DNA from: CAZUMW01 sp964621615
GTDB lineage: Bacteria > Desulfobacterota > WTBG01 > CAIYCZ01 > CAIRTM01
Length of the DNA stretch: 64,000 nucleotides
Assembly (NCBI GenBank): GCA_964621615.1
Contig: CAZUMW010000001.1
Span: forward strand, 248,001-312,000
Direction of reading: 5' to 3'
The notes under the pieces are model-generated. The model ran no database searches and was not told where the DNA came from. It worked only from the letters and a program-made list of their open reading frames with translations. Both the position numbers and the translations under genes were made by a program. This document shows, piece after piece, positions 43,160 to 51,213 of the stretch; the stretch's first letter is position 1, and the number at the start of each line of letters is the position of its first letter.

Positions 43160-44047
43160 ATGAAAAAAAATGTAATATCCATAGCAGCGCTTTTTTCAAT
43201 TTTTTGTATCCTTGCCGGCTGCCGGACGGAACCGGCTGAATCGCAGCTCGACTTTTATGCCATGCGGGAATATGCGCTTGAAAAGATCCAGAGCGTGCAG
43301 GATGCCCGGGAGAGGGAGATCGGCAATACATTTGACAGCTATATTATTGAGTTTGATCCGCTGTTTGGCAGATTCCCCATCGATGCGCAAATTCAGGCGC
43401 ACGTGTTTCCCTACGAAGCCTCTCACATAGCCAATGCCTGCATAAGCCAGTTCGAGGTGCCCCCCCAGTCGGGAAATTATTTTGATTTCACGTTTGCAAT
43501 CCGCCCGACTGCTGACCTCCGGGCGCCGATCATCCACGGTGATGCCCTTAAGGGGCAGCCCGGGATGAGCGGCTCGTTCAGCATGGATCTGTATAATGTG
43601 AATCCCGGATCGGTGGATGTCGACACATTTCTGGGAGACCGGCTTTCAGACATTCAGGATGGGCTTTTGCTCGTTGAGCGGTACCAGCGCACGGGCGATG
43701 AGCGGGGCAAATGGATCCCGCATCTGCAGAAATATACAAGCAGCTACCGGGTTGAAATTGAGGAGCCCGAGGACGCTACCGAGCAGGAGATGGAAGCCTA
43801 CGCGCAGGCAGCCTACCAGTGCTTCACCCTGTTTTTTGATGCCTACCTGGAAAGCCTTGCAGCGCTTGAGGCAGAGGATAATGAGACGCTTATCCAGGGC
43901 AACAAGCAGGGCGCCGATACATTTATCATGACGATCTGGGAAGAGGACATGATTATCACGCCCGCCCGCTATATGTTCGGGGACGATCTGGAAGATTACT
44001 TTTTAGACGCCTTCTGGCGGTTCAATTATTACGGTGAGGGGCTGTAA
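43160..44047 (+). CDS. Lipoprotein of unknown function
   Basis: 295 residues with a clear lipobox: hydrophobic residues 5-18, then ILAGC at 17-21, so an N-acylated Cys21. The mature protein is acidic, rich in aromatic and helical segments (for example QCFTLFFDAYLESLAALEAED and WEEDMIITPARYMFG), with no motif I can assign. The gene has a short but readable site ahead of the ATG (AGGATGAGTT) and is divergent from the exported flavodoxin, 106 bases away. Its GC content and codons look like the neighbours'. Confidence 0.6.
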   Translation: MKKNVISIAALFSIFCILAGCRTEPAESQLDFYAMREYALEKIQSVQDAREREIGNTFDSYIIEFDPLFGRFPIDAQIQAHVFPYEASHIANACISQFEVPPQSGNYFDFTFAIRPTADLRAPIIHGDALKGQPGMSGSFSMDLYNVNPGSVDVDTFLGDRLSDIQDGLLLVERYQRTGDERGKWIPHLQKYTSSYRVEIEEPEDATEQEMEAYAQAAYQCFTLFFDAYLESLAALEAEDNETLIQGNKQGADTFIMTIWEEDMIITPARYMFGDDLEDYFLDAFWRFNYYGEGL

Positions 44048-44573
44048 GCCATTACAGGTAACCGCCAGCGTCTTTTTTTGCAGGCCGTATTGCTGATCGA
44101 AATCACAGAGAGGTCTCGCGGCCTGCAGCTTTTTTGATCAATGCCCGCCACGTGGTTCATTATTGCCCCTGCTTTCGCTGTCGTGGTTTGCTAATTAAAT
44201 TCCACCCCGGCCCTCCTTTAGAGAAAAGGAGGGGGATGCAGTGTTTCCCCTTGCAGCTAAAGAATAAAAGAAGCAGGTGTTTTCACGCTTTTTATGAAGA
44301 GGGGGGGCCAGGGGAGGTTTTTTACTTTTTGAAACCAGTGAGTATGTGAAAAAATTATCAAAACTTCCGCCTGCGCCGGGTTAGGGTAATCCGGACATCT
44401 TTTTTGAAGCGATAAAAAAAACACTGGATGGCCGGTATAAACCGTGCCATGACAACAGGAACACAAAACAGCCATCGCCCGGTCCGGGTGCCCCCGACCA
44501 ATTATGCAGAAGGCGATTCAGTCTGTTGAACCTTTGCTGCCGGGACAAAATCCATGAGCGCCGGCATGTGATT
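44048..44573. other. Intergenic region with a GC-rich hairpin
   Basis: 526 bases between convergent genes; no ORF with a ribosome site was found. A hairpin at 44211-44233 (CCCTCCTTT / AAAGGAGGG, five-base loop) and purine-rich AGGGGGGGCC near 44300 resemble decayed intergenic repeat material and could serve as a bidirectional terminator. Confidence 0.5.
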
Positions 44574-45008
44574 TTATGGATTATATGCCTGTACCTCCGC
44601 AAACGTAATTTTTGCAGGGATAAAAAGCCCCGTGCCGCGGGCTGTTTCGCTGTTTTTGTCATCATACATAACTGATTCTGTATAGATTTTATTGCCGTCA
44701 ACCGTTACCACTCTGCCGCTTGCCCGTATAGTGCCGCTGCTGACGGGTGAGCTGATGTCGGTTGTAAAGCTCATGGTGAGCATGGGGTGTTCGTCGTTTA
44801 TGGAGCAGGCGGCAAAGGCAGCGCTGTCGTCCAGAAGCTTGAAATAAATCGATCCGTGTATTGTGCCCAGCACATGACAGTATTCGGGCTTAACCTTCAT
44901 GGTAATGGTGGCCGTGCGCTCTTCAACCTCGATGGATGAGGGGTAGATTGCATTTATCGGGGACTGAAAATACATGTTCTCAAGCGCTCTGTGGTGTCTG
45001 GTTTTCAT
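44574..45008 (-). CDS. PaaI-type hotdog thioesterase
   Basis: 144-residue single hotdog-fold acyl-CoA thioesterase of the PaaI/YdiI group. Seen: HVLGTIHGSIYFKLLDDSAAFAA near residues 45-65, where the family has the glutamate/aspartate and HG segment (HGS), followed by the strand LTMSFTTDISSPVSSG. The substrate is unknown. It is soluble, alone, and ends just before a gap of 526 bases. The function as thioesterase is family-level; it could also be a dehydratase-like hotdog protein. Confidence 0.75.
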   Translation of the reverse strand: MKTRHHRALENMYFQSPINAIYPSSIEVEERTATITMKVKPEYCHVLGTIHGSIYFKLLDDSAAFAACSINDEHPMLTMSFTTDISSPVSSGTIRASGRVVTVDGNKIYTESVMYDDKNSETARGTGLFIPAKITFAEVQAYNP

Positions 45009-45156
45009 TGTCCGGCTCCGTATGTATACATGGCTGTTAATCGGCTCCCGTTACAGAAACCTCAGCAGAAAAAACAGCCGCTTATGGGTATATTTTATTA
45101 TTATTGTCAAAAGCTTTACAGGAGCGCTGCCGCAGTTCATCGAAGTGCATGAACAC

Positions 45157-45186
45157 AAAAAAGGCCTGCCAATGCAGACCTTTTTT
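45157..45186 (-). terminator. Bidirectional terminator downstream of Hsp20
   Basis: AAAAAAGGCCTGC (45157-45169) pairs with GCAGACCTTTTTT (45174-45186), one mismatch, loop CAAT. It has A/T runs on both sides, so it can act on either strand; it lies 26 bases past the hsp20 stop. Confidence 0.75.
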
Positions 45187-45212
45187 GTTTTTTTCAGCCG
45201 CTGACCTAACGG

Positions 45213-45662
45213 TTATTCAACCTTGATGTTAACGGCTTTCGGCTTTTCCTCTTTCGGTGCAGGGACGCTTAGCTCCAGCACACCGTCATGATACCTGGCT
45301 TTGATGTCTTTTTCGGTTACTCCTTCAGGGACGCGGAATCTTCGCTCGAAGCTGCCGTAGGTCCGCTCATAGCGGCTATAGCCTTCCTGCTTATCCTCGT
45401 GTTCGGATTTGCGCTCGCCGCGCAGCGTCAGGCATCCGTCGTGCAGCTCAACGTGAATGTCATCTTTTTTCAGTCCGGGCAAATCGGCCTTGAGCCGATA
45501 CTCTCCGTCTTTTTCTTCAATGTCAACTGCAGGCATCCACGTCTGATCGAGCGTTCGTGCAAAAGGATCTTTGTCAAAGAGTCTGTCAAAATCGTCACAA
45601 AACCGCGTTATTCCCTCGAAGGGTCTCCTGTTTCTCCACAATGTGATGGCCATTGCTGCCAC
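45213..45662 (-). CDS. Small heat shock protein, Hsp20 family
   Basis: ATP-independent holdase chaperone. The 149-residue protein has a short N-terminal arm, an alpha-crystallin domain (about 45-135) containing the sHSP features DLPGLKKDDIHVELHDGCL, RFRVPEGV and HDGVLELSVPAP, and an IxV-type C-terminus (VNIKVE), which pairs dimers into oligomers. A purine-rich AAAGGAGGTGGCAGC leader precedes the ATG. No heat-shock promoter was identified. It is alone between two terminator/element regions. Confidence 0.95.
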   Translation of the reverse strand: MAAMAITLWRNRRPFEGITRFCDDFDRLFDKDPFARTLDQTWMPAVDIEEKDGEYRLKADLPGLKKDDIHVELHDGCLTLRGERKSEHEDKQEGYSRYERTYGSFERRFRVPEGVTEKDIKARYHDGVLELSVPAPKEEKPKAVNIKVE

Positions 45663-45827
45663 CTCCTTTCACCTGATTGGTTCTTTATTCACTCAAAATA
45701 TAAGCATCATCGGCCCGGAGTCAAGCAGAGTGGTGGACGTTCATATGTGCTTTTTTGGGGGGAGTAATTGACAGAGGGGCTTTGTCCCTTATCCTTAAAA
45801 CAGAAGGACTGTGCTTTCATTTTATAT

Positions 45828-46111
45828 CACTGGTCTCCAAAACAATATAAGGAAGCCGGTTCGGGCGGGGCTGTGCAATGCCCCCGCAACACTTTCAAGA
45901 GGTTATGGAACGGCAGGTGCCGCTAAACGTCAGTACACACACGGCCCGGCGGAAAGAGCTGCCCGGGGCAATCCGTGCACATGCCTGTCATATATTTTAT
46001 TGAGCAGCAGCGGGCCGTCCATGAAGTGAGGTTTCATATGGCGGAGGCTTCGCAGAGACCCGCCCGAACCGGCTTTTGCTCTATGCTTTAATTTATTATG
46101 GACACGTTTGA
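45828..46111. mobile_element. Short inverted-repeat element (family copy 3, 284 bp)
   Basis: Full-length copy related to 41909-42190: left end CACTGGTCTCCAAAACAATA...GAAGCCGGTTCGGGCGGG, right end CCCGCCCGAACCGGCTT...TTATGGACACGTTTGA. The inner part of the two arms (AAGCCGGTTCGGGCGGG) is a perfect 17-base inverted pair here. The interior, with shared GGTTATGGAACGGCA, is non-coding. It sits directly upstream of the beta-propeller gene and may supply or interrupt its promoter. Confidence 0.75.
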
Positions 46112-46216
46112 TTTTATATATATGTGAAGAAGGTTATTCTTGTTGCCGATAGGTATAAATATGGGGAGCTTTTTTCAGGTATGGGATTGGGCGATTGCCT
46201 CGTGGTGAGGAAGATA

Positions 46217-47452
46217 ATGAAGTTCGCGGTTTTTGTTGTCTGCCTGGCGCTCTTGGCCGGCGCTTTTCTGGCTTTCGCCGCAAGCAGTATGGCGGCAGAG
46301 GCGGTGCTGCGCTGGGACGCGCCCGCTGATCCCGTATGCTGCTATCGGGTGTATTATGGAACCGCAAGCAGGCAATACCCGCTCATGGTCGACGGCATTA
46401 CCTCCTGTACGCTGAGGCTCTCGGGGCTGGTGCCCGGCAGGACGTATTATTTCGCAGTAACCGCTTACAGCGAAGCCGGCAGCGAAAGCCCGTTTTCAAA
46501 CGAAGTGTCCTGTATTATTCCGGAGGAAGGCTCCGGGGGGCTTGCCGAGGTAACAGCAGCCTCTGTTGTTTGTGCTGATTTTGATTATGACACACAGGAC
46601 GGTCTCGTTGTTTTGTCGCTTGATAATGAGGTTTTTTATTCTCATGAAGAAGGCTGCTGGATGCCTGTTGGCGGAAACAGTTTCAGCAGCGTGGTGAGTG
46701 GCGATTTTAACGGGGACGGGCTCGATGAAGTTGCCGGCATAAACCTGAACGGCTATGCTCTCTATTCCGAAGATCTTACCGTATGGGATAAATTAGGGGA
46801 TAATAAATTTTTTGCCCTGGTGAGCGGCGATTTTGACGGTAACGGGCGCGATGATCTGGCCGGCATAAATTATAACGGGTATATACTGCTCAGTACCGAT
46901 TTGCACTCATGGACCAAAATCGGCTCCAATAAATTTAACGCCCTTGCTGTCGGTGATTTCGATACAGACGGCAGGGATGATCTTGCTGGAGTCAACCTGA
47001 ATCACTATATTTTATATTCAACCGACTTAGTGCATTGGAATAAAATCGGTGTCAATAAATTTACCGGCCTGACCGCCATGGATTTTGACGGAGACGGCGT
47101 ACGCGATGATATTGCCGCGGTAAATCTAAACGGGTATTGTATGTATACAGATGACCGCCGGTCATGGGACCGGATCGGCAGCAATAAATGCATCGAAATT
47201 GCCGGCGGTGATTTCGATGCTGACGGGGTCTATGACGATATAGCTGCTGTCAATGTGCATTTTTTTGTTCTGGTGAGCACCGACCTTGCCGCGTACCGCC
47301 GCATCGGCAACCAGCGGTTTTTCTGCATTACCGCAGGTGATTTTAACGGAGACGGGTTTGATGATGATCTTGCGGCTGCCTCGCTTGACGGATGCATTTA
47401 TTACTCCACCGACCTTGCCGGGTGGTCCCGACTATTTCCTGGTATCCTGTAA
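46217..47452 (+). CDS. Secreted fibronectin type III plus FG-GAP beta-propeller protein
   Basis: ATG 46217 is chosen because GAGGAAG lies seven bases upstream; a start at 46124 would add 31 residues ahead of the signal peptide. Residues 1-29 form a signal peptide ending SMAAEA. A fibronectin type III domain follows (about residues 30-120: YRVYYGTAS, LSGLVPGRTYYFAVTAYSEAG). It leads to seven near-identical repeats of about 40-45 residues with DFNGDGLDE-, DFDGNGRDD-, DFDTDGRDD- and DFDGDGVRD-type calcium loops and WxKIG-like spacers. Seven blades would close a beta-propeller. No anchor is evident. It is probably an adhesin or surface/secreted recognition protein; the ligand is unknown. Confidence 0.85.
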   Translation: MKFAVFVVCLALLAGAFLAFAASSMAAEAVLRWDAPADPVCCYRVYYGTASRQYPLMVDGITSCTLRLSGLVPGRTYYFAVTAYSEAGSESPFSNEVSCIIPEEGSGGLAEVTAASVVCADFDYDTQDGLVVLSLDNEVFYSHEEGCWMPVGGNSFSSVVSGDFNGDGLDEVAGINLNGYALYSEDLTVWDKLGDNKFFALVSGDFDGNGRDDLAGINYNGYILLSTDLHSWTKIGSNKFNALAVGDFDTDGRDDLAGVNLNHYILYSTDLVHWNKIGVNKFTGLTAMDFDGDGVRDDIAAVNLNGYCMYTDDRRSWDRIGSNKCIEIAGGDFDADGVYDDIAAVNVHFFVLVSTDLAAYRRIGNQRFFCITAGDFNGDGFDDDLAAASLDGCIYYSTDLAGWSRLFPGIL

Positions 47453-47768
47453 CCCTCTGCTGTATACCCTCCTAAACAAGAACCATACTATTTTGCTTCA
47501 CGGGATAAACATGGAGAGCTTTTATAATATTCCGTGGTGCGCTGCACCCAGTGTCTTGTTTTGTGAGATTGTCTTGTTTTGCAAGACAATGTTTTCCAGC
47601 CAACCGTTGATGCAGCGCGCCTCCTTGTTCTAACTAGCTGAAATTTATTGCTTATTTTTTTTACCCGGATTGAGCGTTTCCGGCATCGCTTTTGTATATA
47701 CACAGTACTGTTCTCACTGACTAATTTTTAGAAAAGCACAGCACGCGTACGATAAAGGCTCAGCAGAA
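47453..47768. other. Intergenic region with a 9-bp hairpin
   Basis: 316 bases between the propeller gene and the receiver-like gene. ATTGTCTTG (47568-47576) pairs perfectly with CAAGACAAT (47582-47590), with loop TTTTG. No gene is evident. Confidence 0.5.
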
Positions 47769-48248
47769 ATGGGGCTTATTGTTTTCAGCTCAGCAGAGCA
47801 ATTCAACCGTGAATATCTTGAAACGGTGCTGAAGCACGTGTGTTCAGAAACGGTTCCGGTGGAGATATATTTTTCTATCGAAGAGCTTGGGCTGCGCCTG
47901 TGCCGTCCCGATTCGCAGTGCCCTATTTTGCTGCTTTTCCCCGAAACCAGGCTTTGTCTCCAGAAGCTCGTTGACATGCAAGAGTATTTTGAAAGCATGC
48001 GCACTGTGGTTATTCTGCCTGACAGCGAGCCTGCAACCATAGCCGTTGGACATCTTTTGCGGCCTCGCTTTATGACGGTCGCGCACCGCAGTACCGCACC
48101 TGATATCGCCCGGGTTGTCGAGAGATTAGTGCACAAGGCTTCGCCGCAGCCTGCAGGCTTTTGCAGCACAATGCGGTACGCAGAGCCTCGGAAGGGCGAT
48201 GAAGTGTCGGGAAGGACTCTCCAAAAAGACAGGAGCACTGCCGAGTGA
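47769..48248 (+). CDS. Receiver-like protein lacking a phosphoacceptor, upstream of CheR
   Basis: 159 residues with a Rossmann-like alternation (GLIVFSSAEQFNREYL, CPILLLFPETRLCLQ, RTVVILPDSEPATIA). It recalls the two-component receiver fold, but the acidic pocket and Asp at the end of strand 3 are not evident. The stop overlaps the cheR GTG by four bases, so the two are translationally coupled. It may be a pseudo-receiver that controls CheR; I do not recognise the family. No membrane segment. Confidence 0.5.
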   Translation: MGLIVFSSAEQFNREYLETVLKHVCSETVPVEIYFSIEELGLRLCRPDSQCPILLLFPETRLCLQKLVDMQEYFESMRTVVILPDSEPATIAVGHLLRPRFMTVAHRSTAPDIARVVERLVHKASPQPAGFCSTMRYAEPRKGDEVSGRTLQKDRSTAE

Positions 48249-49159
48249 ACGAAGCGTTAAAACACCGCAACACGGTTTCAGACGCATCAGAGTTTATTTC
48301 CCCGCTTGTTTCTCAGCGGGTGAGCGGAAGCCGAATCATACATATGCCTGATGATGTGTTCGGGAAGCTGAGCCGATACATCGAAAAGCAAAGCGGGATT
48401 CAAATGCCTGCAGCTAAAAAAACGATGCTTGAGGGCAGGCTCCGCAAAAGGCTCAAGGAGCTGGGGCTTCGCAGCTTTGAGGAGTATTGCGATTTTCTTT
48501 TCAGCCGCACCGGCACCGGTGAAATCGTGCATATGCTTGACGCGGTGACCACGAACAAAACGGAGTTTTTCCGCGAGGCCCTTCATTTTGAATATCTGTG
48601 CAAGACGATTTTACCTGAATTTATGCAACAGCAGGGCGGAGAGGTTTTTCACATATGGAGCGCTGGCTGCTCGACCGGGGAGGAGCCGTATACGCTCGCT
48701 ATCGTGCTGAGCGAATTTGCTGAAAGAAACCCGTCTTTCAGATTTTCTGTTTTTGCAACCGACCTTTCAAGCACTGTTCTCGAAAAAGCCCGCCGGGCTA
48801 TTTATACAGAAGATGAAATAACACATATACCCGTTATGCTGCAGAGAAAATATTTTGCCCGCAGCAGGGACCGGTCGAAAAAGCTGGTTCGCGTAACAGC
48901 GCGCGTGCGCGCCATGGTTGAATTTTGCCGCCTCAATTTCATGAGCGCTTCTTATGCAGTAAAGCAGCGCTTTCATGTGATTTTCTGCCGCAATGTGATG
49001 ATATACTTTGATCGCAAAACAAAAAAAACAATACTTCACCGGCTATGCAGCACCCTGAAGCCGGGCGGTTACTTTATTCTGGGACACTCAGAGTCCATCA
49101 CAACAATCACTACCCCCCTCGCGCAGGTCGCACCCACCGTCCACCGATTGACCCGCTAG
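48245..49159 (+). CDS. cheR: Chemotaxis-type protein-glutamate methyltransferase CheR
   Basis: SAM-dependent methylation of chemoreceptor glutamates. GTG start within the overlap with the upstream gene (GTGA). The 304-residue product has a CheR N-terminal helical domain (about residues 30-90) and the SAM-binding motif HIWSAGCSTGEEPYTLAI near residue 138, then FATDLSSTVLEKAR (about 175) and the FCRNVMIYFD segment (about 255). No chemoreceptor or CheA/W/B lies nearby, so its target is unknown and a non-chemotactic role is open. Confidence 0.9.
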   Translation: MNEALKHRNTVSDASEFISPLVSQRVSGSRIIHMPDDVFGKLSRYIEKQSGIQMPAAKKTMLEGRLRKRLKELGLRSFEEYCDFLFSRTGTGEIVHMLDAVTTNKTEFFREALHFEYLCKTILPEFMQQQGGEVFHIWSAGCSTGEEPYTLAIVLSEFAERNPSFRFSVFATDLSSTVLEKARRAIYTEDEITHIPVMLQRKYFARSRDRSKKLVRVTARVRAMVEFCRLNFMSASYAVKQRFHVIFCRNVMIYFDRKTKKTILHRLCSTLKPGGYFILGHSESITTITTPLAQVAPTVHRLTR

Positions 49160-49281
49160 GTTCCCCCCGGGTTCTATGCAGCAAGAATTAGCGTAAAGCA
49201 TTATCGGTGCAGGGCGGGAACGCGGCCTGCGTTTTTTCTTTCATCAACGATGAGGGGAGAAGTCCAGCTTTTTGTTTTTAA

Positions 49282-49310
49282 TTGACACAGAACCCCCGAT
49301 ATTATATTAT
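49282..49310 (+). promoter_or_regulatory. Sigma-70-type promoter upstream of purN
   Basis: Consensus -35 TTGACA (49282-49287) and -10 TATTAT (49305-49310) with 17-base spacing. Transcription would start near 49317, about 36 bases before the purN ATG, which has no obvious ribosome site. Confidence 0.7.
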
Positions 49311-49352
49311 CTTTGTTTTTTTTAACAATTAAAACATATCGTTATCTAATCG

Positions 49353-49964
49353 ATGAAAACAGGCATTGCGGTTCTCGTTTCGGGTTCTGGAACAAATTTG
49401 CAGGCAATAATCGACAAGGCTGAACAGGGATATCTTCCGGCGACGGTTGCCTGTGTTATTTCCAATAAAGCCGATGCATACGGTTTGAAGCGGGCTGAAA
49501 AACACGGCATACCCGCTTATTTTGTCGACCCGAAGGGAAAATCGCGGCAGGAGCACGAGCAGGAAGTCTGCGCAATTCTCGAGAGACACCGTGTCGAGCT
49601 TGTGGTGCTTGCCGGGTACATGCGCCTTGTCAGCCCCTACTTGATTTCCAGGTACAAAAACAGAATAATAAATATTCATCCCGCACTTCTGCCAAGCTTT
49701 CCGGGGACAGACGGCTACGGTGATGCGTGGAATTACGGCGTTAAGGTAAGCGGGTGCACGGTGCATTTTGTTGATGAGGGGTGTGACACCGGCCCTGTTA
49801 TTCTGCAGGGAGTCAATCCCGTTAAGCCGGATGATACGTTCGAGGCTTTTAAAGAGCGCGGCCTTAAGGTTGAGCACGAAGTGCTTCCCGAGGCCATAAA
49901 GCTGTACTGTGAAGGACGGCTGCAGCTTGACGGCCGAAAAGTGATTATCAAAAACCGGGCATGA
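49353..49964 (+). CDS. purN: Phosphoribosylglycinamide formyltransferase PurN
   Basis: Formyl transfer from 10-formyl-THF to GAR in purine synthesis. The 203-residue protein has the phosphate loop LVSGSGTNLQAIIDKA near residues 8-23, the catalytic NIHPALLPSFPG (Asn-His, about 106-117) and HFVDEGCDTGPVI (Asp, about 137-149). Length and motif spacing are those of PurN, distinct from PurT. The first gene of a cluster with queD and the late purine genes. Confidence 0.95.
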   Translation: MKTGIAVLVSGSGTNLQAIIDKAEQGYLPATVACVISNKADAYGLKRAEKHGIPAYFVDPKGKSRQEHEQEVCAILERHRVELVVLAGYMRLVSPYLISRYKNRIINIHPALLPSFPGTDGYGDAWNYGVKVSGCTVHFVDEGCDTGPVILQGVNPVKPDDTFEAFKERGLKVEHEVLPEAIKLYCEGRLQLDGRKVIIKNRA

Positions 49965-49973
49965 CAGACGACA

Positions 49974-50339
49974 ATGTACCGCCTTAAAATCAGCGATTAT
50001 TTTTCATCAGCGCATCAGCTTCGGGGGTATCGGGGAAAGTGCGAGGACCTTCATGGTCATAACTGGAAAGTGGATGTTGCTGTAGAGGGCCTGCAGCTCG
50101 ATGAGGTTGGGCTTCTTGTCGACTTCAAGCATCTGAAGGATATGCTTCAATCGGTTCTGGACGAGCTCGACCACACCTTTCTCAATAAACTGGAGCCGTT
50201 TCGGGACCAAAACCCCAGCTCCGAGAATGTAGCGCGATACATATTCGGCAAAATGAGCACGCTGGTCCCCGACGGCATAACGGTGGCATCCGTAACCGTG
50301 TGGGAATCGGACAAAGCCTGCGCTGAATACTGTGAATAA
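49974..50339 (+). CDS. queD: 6-carboxytetrahydropterin synthase QueD (6-pyruvoyl-THP synthase family)
   Basis: Converts 7,8-dihydroneopterin triphosphate to 6-carboxytetrahydropterin for queuosine and other 7-deazaguanines. The 121-residue product has the zinc histidines in SSAHQLRGYRGKCEDLHGHNW (residues 11-31), the catalytic Cys within GKC, and the Asp-His pair in ELDHTF near residue 62. WESDKACAEY near the C-terminus holds the substrate glutamate. Nine bases follow purN, so it is likely cotranscribed. Its presence beside purine genes is a guanine-derived pathway link. Confidence 0.9.
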   Translation: MYRLKISDYFSSAHQLRGYRGKCEDLHGHNWKVDVAVEGLQLDEVGLLVDFKHLKDMLQSVLDELDHTFLNKLEPFRDQNPSSENVARYIFGKMSTLVPDGITVASVTVWESDKACAEYCE

Positions 50340-50403
50340 TTCGGCAGGCAGATATGTTTTTTATATACCACGCACAATGACCAACAAGAGGAGCGAGGCA
50401 GCT

Positions 50404-51126
50404 ATGGGACAAGGACTGAACACTATTAAAGCAATGGTTTATCCGGGCCGGGTGGTCGCGATCGGAAAAAGCCCTGACAATGCCGCGGTTGTTATGTATG
50501 CCATAACCGGCAGAAGCCCGTCCAGCCAGGCGCGTATGCTCGAGCTGAACGAGGCGGAAAAAAAGATCGTGGTAAAGCCCACCGATGAAGAAACCCTCAA
50601 AAAGGGAAACCCGGACCTGCTGGTATACCCTGCGGTGCTGTGCGGCGACGGCATCGCCGTCAGCAACGGCAAGCAGACCGAAGACATACATAAAGCGCTG
50701 CGCAGGGATGCTGATCCGGTTGAGGTGCTGGTATCAAGCCTGAAGGCATGGGAGTATGAGCCGGATGAGCCTAACTACACGCCGCGCATCAGCGGCTGCG
50801 TAACCTCGGGTGCCGCATTAAACGTATTGAAGCGCGCTGAGGACGGATCGGTTATGCGCAATTTATTTGCCATTCCGATGATTGCGGGAAAGGGCAAGAT
50901 GATCGCAACCTATACGGGCGTCAATGTGAACCCCCTTCCCTCGTTCAGCGGGGAGCCCCAGGATATAGACATGTCATGGAACAGCGCCGCTGAGGCCGTC
51001 GAGGCCCTGTACGATGCGCTCGGCCCGGAGCCCGGGGCGGATGACTTCAGGGTGGCGGCCGCAGCTGTTTACGTTTACGCCGGCGGCAGGATTTCGATGC
51101 AGGTGAAAAACAGGCACAGCCTGTAA
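50404..51126 (+). CDS. IMP cyclohydrolase, PurO-like family
   Basis: Closes the imidazole ring of FAICAR to IMP. The ATG at 50404 has GCGAGGCAGC ahead; the frame is open to 50332. The 240-residue protein belongs to the PF07826 (archaeal PurO-type, Ntn-hydrolase fold) family by its start GLNTIKAMVYPGRVVAIG and motif AVVMYAITGRSPSSQAR; the family is unrelated to the cyclohydrolase half of PurH. Together with the next gene it replaces bifunctional PurH. Confidence 0.85.
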   Translation: MGQGLNTIKAMVYPGRVVAIGKSPDNAAVVMYAITGRSPSSQARMLELNEAEKKIVVKPTDEETLKKGNPDLLVYPAVLCGDGIAVSNGKQTEDIHKALRRDADPVEVLVSSLKAWEYEPDEPNYTPRISGCVTSGAALNVLKRAEDGSVMRNLFAIPMIAGKGKMIATYTGVNVNPLPSFSGEPQDIDMSWNSAAEAVEALYDALGPEPGADDFRVAAAAVYVYAGGRISMQVKNRHSL

Positions 51127-51213
51127 TCTGTGCCAGCCCGCCTGCACTTTTAAAGCCTCGGCCTGTGTGCCGGACTGTACGAAAGACAAAACCTACATGG
51201 AGGTGTAGTGACT

